Positions 1-7,002 of a stretch of DNA of 9,755 nt are shown one piece after another. Positions within the stretch are counted from its first letter, which is position 1; each line of letters opens with the position of its first letter. The stretch lies in assembly GCA_003154255.1 (NCBI GenBank), contig PMCY01000175.1:26548-36302 (forward strand). Direction: 5' to 3'. Origin of the DNA: Candidatus Aminicenantota bacterium (lineage in GTDB: Bacteria > Acidobacteriota > Aminicenantia > Aminicenantales > UBA4085). A program made the position numbers and the translations under genes. Under the pieces are notes generated by a model. That model saw nothing but the letters and a program-made list of their open reading frames with translations, was not told where the DNA came from and did no database searches.

Positions 1-812
1 TCTACCTGCGCATCGCCCCGGAGCTTTATCTCAAACGCCTGACCGTCGGCGGACTGGAGCGGGTCTACGAGATCAACCGAAATTTCCGCAACGAGGGCAT
101 CGACGCCGAACATAACCCGGAATTCACCATGCTCGAGTTCTACCAGGCTTACAGCGATTATAACGATATGATGGCCCTGACCGAGGACCTCCTCGGCGGG
201 ATGTGCCGGACGCTGCTGGGCCGGGACGAATTCACTTACGGCGATAATACGATAAGCATAAAAACGCCTTGGCGTCGGTTGAAGTTCCGGGACGCCCTCG
301 TCCAGTATAGCGGGTTGTCCTCGGCCGCTTTCGACGACCGGGCCGAGATCATCCGATATGGCGAGAAGCTGGCCCCGGACAAAAAGCCGCTGACGTACGG
401 CAAGGCCCTGGATATCATCTTCGATAAGCACGTCAAGGAACACCTCGTCCAGCCGACCTTCCTCATCAACCATCCCAAGGAAGTCTCGCCGCTGGCCAAG
501 GCCGCCCTCGGCGCTCCCGAGGAGGCCGCCCGGTTCGAGCTGTTCATTTCAGGCATGGAGCTGGCCAACGCCTTTTCCGAGCTGACTGATCCGGCGGAGC
601 AGCGGCTGCGCTTCGAACAGCAGGCCGAAGAGAAGAAAAAGGGCGACGACGAGACCCACCCCATCGACCTGGACTATGTCCAGGCCCTGGAATATGGGCT
701 GCCGCCGACGGGCGGGGAGGGGATCGGCATCGACAGGCTGACCATGCTGCTGGCCAACCGCCGCTCCATCCGCGAAGTCATCCTCTTTCCCCTGCTTCGG
801 CCGAGAGACTGA
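1..812 (+). CDS. lysS: Lysyl-tRNA synthetase, class II, C-terminal part (5' end outside window)
   Basis: This cytoplasmic enzyme charges tRNA-Lys with lysine using ATP. The reading frame is open from position 3, and about 270 residues are present. Class II motif 2 is visible with its FRNE core at 84-95, followed by the HNPEFTMLEF segment typical of LysRS. Motif 3 is GEGIGIDR at 714-737, with its arginine at 735-737, followed by LFPLLR just before the stop. The N-terminal OB-fold anticodon-binding domain and motif 1 lie upstream of the window. The ATG at 129 is internal, because conserved motif 2 sequence precedes it in the same frame. The stop codon is 8 nt before the lolC start, and the lolC ribosome binding site overlaps the lysS stop, so the two genes are probably cotranscribed. 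Confidence 0.96.
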   Translation, partial: YLRIAPELYLKRLTVGGLERVYEINRNFRNEGIDAEHNPEFTMLEFYQAYSDYNDMMALTEDLLGGMCRTLLGRDEFTYGDNTISIKTPWRRLKFRDALVQYSGLSSAAFDDRAEIIRYGEKLAPDKKPLTYGKALDIIFDKHVKEHLVQPTFLINHPKEVSPLAKAALGAPEEAARFELFISGMELANAFSELTDPAEQRLRFEQQAEEKKKGDDETHPIDLDYVQALEYGLPPTGGEGIGIDRLTMLLANRRSIREVILFPLLRPRD

Positions 813-820
813 GGAGGCCC

Positions 821-2038
821 ATGTCCACCGCGTCGTTCATCGCCCGGCGCTACCTGACGGCCAAGCGCAAGCAGGCCTTCGTCTCCATCATCACCTTTAT
901 TTCGGCGCTCGGCATCACCATCGGCGTAGCCGCCCTGATTATCGCCGTGGCCCTGATCACGGGATTCCAGGAAGATGTCCAGGGCAAGATCCTGCGGGCG
1001 ACGAGCCACCTCATGATCTCCGATGTCACCGGCGACAGCCTCCGGAACCACAAAGCCCTGTCCCAAGAGGTCCGGGGCTTCCAGGGCGTGAAATCGGTCT
1101 CGCCCGTCGCCGTCAACGTGGTCCTCATCCAGGGCCGGGCCAAAACCCATCCGGCAACGATGAAGGGCATGGACCTGGACCTGGAGGCCAAGCAATCGGA
1201 TTGGCTGGGCCATCTGGAGTCCGGCGAGCTGCCCCGCCCGGGCGACCGGCCGGGGGTGGTCCTCGGCCGCGACCTGGCCTACACGCTGGGGGCCGGAATC
1301 GGGGATATCCTCAGCGTTCTGACCCCGTCCTTCCGGCTGTCTCCCTTCGGGGCCTTGCCCAAGATCAAGACCTTCCGCGTAACGGGCGTTTTCTCAACCG
1401 GCCTCTATGAATTCGACTCCTCCACGGCCATCGTCCCCATTGCCACGGCTCAAAAGATCTTCGACATGGACGACGGCGTCAGCTACCTGCAGGTCATGCT
1501 CTACGACGTGTTCGCCGCGCCCCGCCTCAAAGAGGAATTGAAGACGGCCCTGCCGCCCTTGATTTACATCACGACGTGGGGTGAGCTCAACAAATCCCTT
1601 TTTTCCGCCCTCAAGCTGGAAAAGACCATCATCTTCCTGACCATCGCCCTCATTGTCCTGGTGGCTTCGCTCAACATCATCGCCACGCTTATCCTCATGG
1701 TCATGGAAAAGACGCGCGACATCGGCATCCTCATGTCCATGGGCGCGACCCCCGGCCAGATCCAAAAGGTTTTCTTTCTCCAGGGGTCCATGATCGGACT
1801 TGGCGGAACTTTCCTGGGCACGGCCCTCGGCCTGGGCTGGTGCGCCCTGGCCAACTCCCTGAAGCTGATCCGGGTTCCCGTCGACATCTATCAGATCTCC
1901 TATGTTCCCTTCCATATCAAGCCGTTCGATCTGCTGGTCATCGTCGGTGTTTCACTCCTCATCAGCCTGACATCGACGCTTTTCCCCTCCCGGCGGGCCT
2001 CCAAGGTCGATCCGGCGATGGCCTTGAAATATGAGTGA
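821..2038 (+). CDS. lolC: Lipoprotein-releasing ABC transporter, permease subunit (LolC/LolE/LolF family)
   Basis: This inner-membrane subunit of the Lol transporter extracts lipoproteins from the inner membrane and passes them to LolA. The 405 residues match the usual family length. TM1 is about residues 21-48, and a long periplasmic MacB-type domain covers about 50-265. Three further helices lie near 269-295, 315-343 and 370-388. The cytoplasmic segment MEKTRDIGILMSMGAT (295-310) is the conserved region that contacts the ATPase. A periplasmic loop at about 169-182, with a SPFGALP core, resembles the LolA-binding hook of LolC. A strong ribosome binding site, GAGGAGG (811-817), sits 3 nt before the ATG. 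The gene overlaps lolD by 8 nt. Only one permease is encoded here, so a LolF-like homodimer is possible, but a lolE elsewhere cannot be excluded. Confidence 0.9.
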   Translation: MSTASFIARRYLTAKRKQAFVSIITFISALGITIGVAALIIAVALITGFQEDVQGKILRATSHLMISDVTGDSLRNHKALSQEVRGFQGVKSVSPVAVNVVLIQGRAKTHPATMKGMDLDLEAKQSDWLGHLESGELPRPGDRPGVVLGRDLAYTLGAGIGDILSVLTPSFRLSPFGALPKIKTFRVTGVFSTGLYEFDSSTAIVPIATAQKIFDMDDGVSYLQVMLYDVFAAPRLKEELKTALPPLIYITTWGELNKSLFSALKLEKTIIFLTIALIVLVASLNIIATLILMVMEKTRDIGILMSMGATPGQIQKVFFLQGSMIGLGGTFLGTALGLGWCALANSLKLIRVPVDIYQISYVPFHIKPFDLLVIVGVSLLISLTSTLFPSRRASKVDPAMALKYE

Positions 2039-2714
2039 ACCCCTGGTCCGCGCGGTCAACCTGGGACGGGATTATCCGCTCCCCGACGGCGTTCTGCAGG
2101 TCTTTAGCGGCCTGCAATTCGAGCTCGAACAAGGCGATGTGGCCGCCATCATGGGCGTCTCCGGCGTAGGGAAGACGACCCTTCTCAACCTCCTCGGGGC
2201 GCTGGACCGGCCGACGGAGGGGACGGTCTATATCGACGGCGTGGACGTCTTCGCCAGGGACGGGAAGGACCTGGCCCGGATCCGCAACGAAAAGATCGGT
2301 TTTGTTTTCCAGTTCTTCCACCTCCTGCCGGAATTCACGGCCCTCGAAAACGTGGCTCTGCCCCTTATGATCGGCGGGCGGAAGCGGCCCGAGGCCCTGG
2401 AAAGGGCGGCCGGAGTGCTGGCCGAGGTCGGACTGGCCCATAAGGCCCGCTCGCGCCCTTCCCAGATGTCGGGCGGTGAACAGCAGAGAGTGGCCCTGGC
2501 CCGGGCCCTGGCCAACGGACCGCGGCTTCTCTTAGCCGACGAACCGACCGGAAACCTCGACTGGAAGACGGGGGAGTTCATCCTCGATCTCCTTCTGGAT
2601 CTGCACCGCCGCCTGGGGCTTTCCTCGATCCTCGTCACTCACAACGACAAGGTCGCCCGGTACTGCGGAAAAGTGTTCGCCCTGGAACAGGGGACGCTGA
2701 AACGAATCTCCTGA
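2031..2714 (+). CDS. lolD: Lipoprotein-releasing ABC transporter, ATP-binding subunit
   Basis: This is the ATPase that powers lipoprotein release with the preceding permease, on the cytoplasmic face of the inner membrane. It has 227 residues, the normal LolD length. All ABC motifs are present: Walker A GVSGVGKT (42-49), Q-loop Gln94, signature MSGGE (146-150) followed by QQR, Walker B LLLADE (166-171) with catalytic Glu171, D-loop GNLD (174-177) and switch His204. The start ATG lies inside the end of lolC (8-nt overlap), and no clear Shine-Dalgarno precedes it, so translational coupling is likely. The general LolD/MacB/FtsE class is certain. The LolD assignment rests on the adjacent LolC-type permease. 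Confidence 0.92.
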   Translation: MSEPLVRAVNLGRDYPLPDGVLQVFSGLQFELEQGDVAAIMGVSGVGKTTLLNLLGALDRPTEGTVYIDGVDVFARDGKDLARIRNEKIGFVFQFFHLLPEFTALENVALPLMIGGRKRPEALERAAGVLAEVGLAHKARSRPSQMSGGEQQRVALARALANGPRLLLADEPTGNLDWKTGEFILDLLLDLHRRLGLSSILVTHNDKVARYCGKVFALEQGTLKRIS

Positions 2715-2803
2715 ATCCGGCGTTGAATAAGGATGAAGGAAGGCCGGCGGCCGATCTCCAGCGGCTTGGAAAATATGGCCCGATGTGTTATAAGGATTAG
2801 ATC

Positions 2804-5152
2804 ATGAAGAAGCTTTTGCTCATCCTCTTAGGCATGCTTCTGCCCCTGGCCGCGTTCGGCCAGGAGATGATCGAGCGGATCGACATCGTCGGCAATGAGC
2901 GCGTCACCAAGGAAACGATCATGTATTATCTCTCCTCGCGGGAGGGGGATTTTTTCAGCGAAGACCTGCTCAAAAAGGATTTCCGGGTGCTCTGGTCGAC
3001 CGGTTTCTTCTCCGACATCAGGATAGAGCAATCGCAGGCCCCCCGGGGCCGGATTATCAAGATCACGGTCGAGGAAACTCCTCTCATCAAGTCCATCACT
3101 TATAAAACGGGCAAGAAGGTCAAGGACGACGATATCACCAACAAGCTGAAGGAAAAGGACGAGTACCTCCTGGCCTATAGCAACTACAGCCCGTTCAAGC
3201 TGCAGAAGATCAAAAAGACGATCGAGGACCTCTTGGCCGAAAAAGGCCTGGGGGCGGCCGTCGTCGAGGTCGTCACGGAAAAGAAGGGCAAGAACGAAGT
3301 CGACGTCACCTTCAAGATCGACGAGGGGCCCAAGGTCCGGGTCGGCGAAGTCCTCTTCTCCGGAAAAGCCAAGCTGCCCGACAGCGTTCTTAGGGAATCG
3401 GTCAAGGAGAACATGCCCCATTCGCTGTTTTCCTGGATCCAGGGCAAAGACGTCTTTAAACAGAACAAGCTGGCCGACGACGTCGCATCGATAAAGAAAA
3501 CTTTTCAGGAAAACGGCTATATGGAGGCCACGGTCGGTGAGCCCAAGATCGAAGAGATTCAGAAGAAGACCCTCTTCCCCTGGTCCAAACCGCAGAAAAT
3601 GATGCGGATCACGTTTCCGGTCAATGCCGGGTACCTCTACCGCGTCGGCGAGATCAAAATTGAAGGCAATAAGGCCTTCACCCCCCAAGGCATTCTCAGC
3701 CAGATCAAGTTCATCAAGGGCGCCTCTTACAGCACCAAGGTCCGGGAGAAGAGCGTGGAGTCCCTGGGAGACCTGTTTCGCAATTTCGGCTATCTCTATG
3801 CCCAGGTCATGCCGGTCGAGAACCTCGATCCCAAGAATAAAATCGTCAATGTCACCTACCAGGTTTTTGAGGGGGAGATCTGCTTCATCCGGCGCATGGA
3901 ATTCCGGGGCAACCTTTTCACCAAAGACAAGGTCATCCGCCGCGAGATGCTTCTGCGCGAGGGGGACGTCTTCAGCCTAGCCTTCTTCAAGGACAGCGTC
4001 CTGCGGGTCAAACAGCTCGGTCTGATCGACCTGGAGAAGGATCCCGACATCAAGCCGACCGCGGGCGATCCCAACCAGTTCGACGTCGTCATGAACGTCA
4101 AGGAGCTGCAGCGCAACAACATTCAGTTCACCGCCGGCTACAGCGGCTACGAGGGGACCTTCGTGGCGGCCAGCTATTCGACGGTCAACTTCATGGGCGG
4201 CGGGGAGTCCTTCGAGATCACTGCCCAATACGGCGGGCGGGTTCGGAACTACGTCTTAGGTTTAACCGAACCATACCTCTTTGATCTGCCGATGAGCGCC
4301 GGCTTCAACATCTACAGTCGTTACCAGGATTATCCGCTGATCTATAACCAAAAGTCCAGGGGCATCGATCTCAACCTGGGCGCCCGCGTCATTGGTTATT
4401 GGCGGGCCGGACTGACGTACAGCTTCCAGTTCTTGGACGTCAGCTACCCCACGTCCACGGACACGACCACCGGGACGACATCCACGACGGTAGATCCCTT
4501 GTACCTGGCTATGTACGGCTGGGGCAAATATAATATGAGCTCCATTACGCCGTCCCTCTACCGCTCGACCATAGACAGCCCGCTGACGCCGACGTCGGGG
4601 ACCATGTACAGCTTCTCCTTCAAATATGCCGGCACGTTCCTCGGCGGCGACGTGGACATTTTCAAGCCCTCGGTGCAGTTCACTCATTACCAGCCGATCG
4701 TGCCGCAAATCTTCTCCCTGGGCGCGCACGTCGAATATTCCGAGGTCAAGCCCTTGCGCTCGGGCACCCAGATCCCGTTCTGGGAGCACTTCTATCTTGG
4801 CGGCGAGCGCAACGTCCGCGGGTACGAGATCTACACCATCGGCCCGCGCGATTCCAACGGCACGAATCTGGGGGGAACAAAAGAGCTGATCTTCAACGCC
4901 GAGGCCATCCTGCACGTCGGCGGGGGGGAGAGCCCCCTCTACCTGATCGCTTTCCACGACCGGGGCAATGCCTGGAGCAAGGACCAGAAAATCAGCTGGA
5001 CGGACCTTTACACTTCGACGGGCCTCGAGGCGCGTATTTTCGTGCCTGCCCTAAGAGTTCCTTTCCGCTTGATTTTTTCGTATAATAACCGCCGGATTTA
5101 CTCGACGGATTCCAATTTCGCCTTCCGTTTCGCGATTGGAACGACGTTCTGA
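2804..5152 (+). CDS. bamA: Outer membrane protein assembly factor BamA (Omp85 family)
   Basis: This is the central subunit of the BAM complex, which folds and inserts beta-barrel proteins into the outer membrane. It has 782 residues. A signal peptide covers residues 1-19, with likely cleavage after AFG and before Gln20. Five POTRA domains follow at roughly 22-92, 94-174, 177-276, 279-357 and 360-434; the third is lengthened by an insertion near 250-268. The Omp85 barrel runs from about 438 to the end. The conserved loop-6 VRGY motif is at 671-674 in a GGERNVRGY context, and the protein ends in Phe as usual for barrel proteins. AAGGA (2792-2796) lies 7 nt before the ATG. A Thr/Ser-rich stretch at 550-562 probably lies in an extracellular loop. 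The skp gene follows directly, as in many Gram-negative genomes. Confidence 0.95.
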   Translation: MKKLLLILLGMLLPLAAFGQEMIERIDIVGNERVTKETIMYYLSSREGDFFSEDLLKKDFRVLWSTGFFSDIRIEQSQAPRGRIIKITVEETPLIKSITYKTGKKVKDDDITNKLKEKDEYLLAYSNYSPFKLQKIKKTIEDLLAEKGLGAAVVEVVTEKKGKNEVDVTFKIDEGPKVRVGEVLFSGKAKLPDSVLRESVKENMPHSLFSWIQGKDVFKQNKLADDVASIKKTFQENGYMEATVGEPKIEEIQKKTLFPWSKPQKMMRITFPVNAGYLYRVGEIKIEGNKAFTPQGILSQIKFIKGASYSTKVREKSVESLGDLFRNFGYLYAQVMPVENLDPKNKIVNVTYQVFEGEICFIRRMEFRGNLFTKDKVIRREMLLREGDVFSLAFFKDSVLRVKQLGLIDLEKDPDIKPTAGDPNQFDVVMNVKELQRNNIQFTAGYSGYEGTFVAASYSTVNFMGGGESFEITAQYGGRVRNYVLGLTEPYLFDLPMSAGFNIYSRYQDYPLIYNQKSRGIDLNLGARVIGYWRAGLTYSFQFLDVSYPTSTDTTTGTTSTTVDPLYLAMYGWGKYNMSSITPSLYRSTIDSPLTPTSGTMYSFSFKYAGTFLGGDVDIFKPSVQFTHYQPIVPQIFSLGAHVEYSEVKPLRSGTQIPFWEHFYLGGERNVRGYEIYTIGPRDSNGTNLGGTKELIFNAEAILHVGGGESPLYLIAFHDRGNAWSKDQKISWTDLYTSTGLEARIFVPALRVPFRLIFSYNNRRIYSTDSNFAFRFAIGTTF

Positions 5153-5159
5153 CGTAACC

Positions 5160-5172
5160 GGGACTCTGTCCC
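5160..5172 (+). other. Small hairpin between bamA and skp
   Basis: GGGAC (5160-5164) pairs with GTCCC (5168-5172) around a TCT loop, 7 nt after the bamA stop. The following sequence, CTAATTCTT, is only weakly T-rich, so this is a poor terminator. It could be an RNA-processing or attenuating element that lets bamA and skp be expressed at different levels, or it could be chance. Confidence 0.2.
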
Positions 5173-5182
5173 CTAATTCTTC

Positions 5183-5190
5183 GAGGAGGT
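5183..5190 (+). promoter_or_regulatory. Strong ribosome binding site of skp
   Basis: GAGGAGGT lies 6 nt before the ATG at 5197. It is one of the strongest Shine-Dalgarno matches on the plus strand here, comparable only to that of lolC. It fixes the skp start and suggests high translation, which would fit an abundant periplasmic chaperone. Confidence 0.75.
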
Positions 5191-5196
5191 TGGATC

Positions 5197-5724
5197 ATGA
5201 GGAAATTCTTCGCCACGCTGGCTATGATCGCCCTGTTCGGCGGTTTCGCCGCCGTCTACGCCCAGTCCAAGATCGGCGTCATTAATTCCCAGGAAGTCCT
5301 GGAAAAGTCGGCCGAAGGCAAACGGGTCATCGCCCGCATCCAGGAGCGCGATAAGCAGTACCAGGCCAATATCGCCAAGCTGGATGAGGAAATCCGCACT
5401 TTGCAGACCAGCCTCAACACCCAGCGCCTGACCATGACCGATGAAGCGGCCCTGGCCAAGCAGGCCGACCTGGAAAAGAAGACCACCGACCGCAAACGGA
5501 TGGCCGAGGATGCCTATTCCGGCATGCAGGAGCTGACCAACCGGCTGTTCAAGAAGGTCCAGGACGAGCTCATCCCCTTGGTCGAGCAGATGGGCAAGGA
5601 ACGCGGGCACGAGATCATCTTCGACCTGCAGAAGAGCGGCGCCGCCTGGTTCAACCCGGCCATCGACCTGACTCCGGAGCTCATCAAGCGCTACGACGCT
5701 TCGAAGGCCGCGCCCGGAAAATGA
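5197..5724 (+). CDS. skp: Periplasmic chaperone, Skp/OmpH family
   Basis: Skp-type proteins are periplasmic trimers that hold unfolded outer-membrane proteins on the way to BamA. The 175-residue product has a signal peptide at 1-22 (cleavage after VYA) and no lipobox cysteine. The mature start has the family hallmark KIGVINSQEVL (25-35). A charged helical region at about 42-135 should form the coiled-coil tentacles. The C-terminal segment FNPAIDLTPELIKRYD (152-167) is the conserved strand and helix that close the trimer body. The gene sits 44 nt after bamA, and its stop overlaps the fabZ start (ATGA). Length and context both fit the family. Confidence 0.92.
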   Translation: MRKFFATLAMIALFGGFAAVYAQSKIGVINSQEVLEKSAEGKRVIARIQERDKQYQANIAKLDEEIRTLQTSLNTQRLTMTDEAALAKQADLEKKTTDRKRMAEDAYSGMQELTNRLFKKVQDELIPLVEQMGKERGHEIIFDLQKSGAAWFNPAIDLTPELIKRYDASKAAPGK

Positions 5725-6188
5725 CGACCGGCCCCGTCCTGGATATCGAAGGGATTCTCAAGTCCCTGCCGCACCGATATCCGTTCCTTCTCGTCGACCG
5801 CGTCTTGGAGTTGGAGCCGGGGAAGTCCATCCTGGCCCTGAAGAATGTCACCTTTAACGAGGAGTTCTTCCAGGGCCACTTCCCCCTAGTCCGGATCATG
5901 CCCGGCGTGTTGATCGTCGAGGCCATGGCCCAGGCAGGGGGCCTCCTCATCTACCATTCCATCCCGGACCCGGATAAGAAATTCATACTCTTCAGCAAGA
6001 TCGACGACATGAAATTCCGCCGCCCCGTCGTCCCCGGCGACCAGCTCCGGCTGGCCGCCGAGCTGAGGAAGATCCGGGGGCGCTTCCACCAGATCCATGG
6101 TCGCGCCTATGTCGGCGAGGAGCTCGCCGTTGAGGGGGAGATGTGGGCGTCGCTTGTAGACCGGGGAGAACTCAATGGAGGCCAATAG
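5721..6188 (+). CDS. fabZ: 3-hydroxyacyl-[acyl-carrier-protein] dehydratase FabZ
   Basis: FabZ dehydrates 3-hydroxyacyl-ACP to trans-2-enoyl-ACP in fatty acid synthesis. It thereby competes with LpxA for the same 3-hydroxyacyl-ACP pool. The 155-residue hot-dog-fold protein has the family opening LPHRYPFLLVDRV (16-28). Catalytic His53 (QGHFP) and Glu67 (VEAMAQ) have the canonical 14-residue spacing. The segment between them reads HFPLVRIMPGV, whereas most family members have a PG-x-P turn there, so this active-site loop is divergent. The start codon overlaps the skp stop by 4 nt, and the gene end overlaps lpxA by 14 nt, so it is surely cotranslated with its neighbours. From memory, lpxD usually lies directly before fabZ in such clusters, but here it does not. 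Confidence 0.93.
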   Translation: MTTGPVLDIEGILKSLPHRYPFLLVDRVLELEPGKSILALKNVTFNEEFFQGHFPLVRIMPGVLIVEAMAQAGGLLIYHSIPDPDKKFILFSKIDDMKFRRPVVPGDQLRLAAELRKIRGRFHQIHGRAYVGEELAVEGEMWASLVDRGELNGGQ

Positions 6189-7002
6189 CGATGTGACCAT
6201 CCACCCGGCCGCGACCGTCCACCCCAAGGCCGAATTGGGGCCGGGCGTATGGATCGGCCCGGGATGCGTCATCGGGGAACACGTCCGGATCGGCCGCGGC
6301 ACGCGGCTGGAGGCCCAGGTCGTCATCGAAGGCTGGACGACGATCGGGGAGGACAATTACTTCTCGCCCTTCTCGGCCATCGGCGGCCCGCCCCAGGATA
6401 TCGGCTACCAGAACGACGAAACGCGCGTCGTCATCGGCGACCGCAACCAGTTCCGCGAATATATCACCGTCCACAGGGCCACGACTAAGGAAGATCGGGT
6501 CACCTCGATCGGCGACGATTGTTACTTCATGTCCTACGCCCACATCGCCCACGATTGCCGCATCGGCAACCGGGTCATTCTGACCAACGGGGCCACCTTA
6601 GGCGGTCACGTTCGCATCGGGGATCGGGCCAACATCAGCGCCTTTGTCGGCATCCACCAGTTCTCCCGGATTGGCCGCTTCGCCTTCGTCGGCGGATATT
6701 CCGTCCTGACCCAGGATGTCCTCCCGTTCGCCAAGGTTGTCGGCCAGCGGCCGCCGCGGATCTTCGGGATGAACATCATCGGGCTGCGGCGCAATGGCTT
6801 CAGCAAGGAGCGCATCGCCGCCATCAAACAGATCTACGGCCTCCTTTTCTACTCCGGCCTGAACACGACCCAGGCCGTGGAAGCCATCCGGGCTGAATGC
6901 CCGGCCGGCGACGACCGGGACGAGATCCTGGCCTTCATCGCCGCCTCCAAGCGCGGACTGATCAAAAAGACGGCGGAGACATGGGAGAACGCATCGGAGT
7001 GA
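6175..7002 (+). CDS. lpxA: Acyl-[ACP]-UDP-N-acetylglucosamine O-acyltransferase LpxA
   Basis: LpxA performs the first step of lipid A synthesis, moving a 3-hydroxyacyl group from ACP to the 3-position of UDP-GlcNAc, or of a 3-amino analogue in some species. The 275 residues contain a left-handed beta-helix of hexapeptide repeats (about 8-190) and a helical C-terminal domain. Catalytic His126 lies in AHIAHDC (122-128). His161 (GIHQF) matches E. coli His160. Gly174 matches the E. coli acyl ruler Gly173, which hints at a long (about C14) acyl chain. The position of E. coli Lys76 is Gly77 here. The ATG at 6175 is preceded by GGGGAG (6163-6168). A GTG at 6193, preceded by GGAGG, is a weaker alternative start. 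It overlaps both neighbours. Confidence 0.94.
   Translation: MEANSDVTIHPAATVHPKAELGPGVWIGPGCVIGEHVRIGRGTRLEAQVVIEGWTTIGEDNYFSPFSAIGGPPQDIGYQNDETRVVIGDRNQFREYITVHRATTKEDRVTSIGDDCYFMSYAHIAHDCRIGNRVILTNGATLGGHVRIGDRANISAFVGIHQFSRIGRFAFVGGYSVLTQDVLPFAKVVGQRPPRIFGMNIIGLRRNGFSKERIAAIKQIYGLLFYSGLNTTQAVEAIRAECPAGDDRDEILAFIAASKRGLIKKTAETWENASE

Noticed and set aside
129..131. lysS start at the ATG at 129
   Set aside because: Conserved LysRS motif 2 residues are encoded in frame upstream, so the gene begins outside the window.
2742..2752. GGCC-GGC-GGCC palindrome between lolD and bamA as a terminator
   Set aside because: The stem is only 4 bp and no T-run follows; in GC-rich DNA this is expected by chance.
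2828..3688. Minus-strand open frame of 286 codons antisense to bamA
   Set aside because: It is a shadow of the bamA POTRA region with repetitive Asp/Leu/Phe composition and no recognisable domain or ribosome binding site.
6897..6980. Longer lpxI start at the upstream in-frame ATG
   Set aside because: The added 28 residues are Arg/Gly-rich out-of-frame lpxA sequence; the LpxI family begins at MGERIGV (6981).
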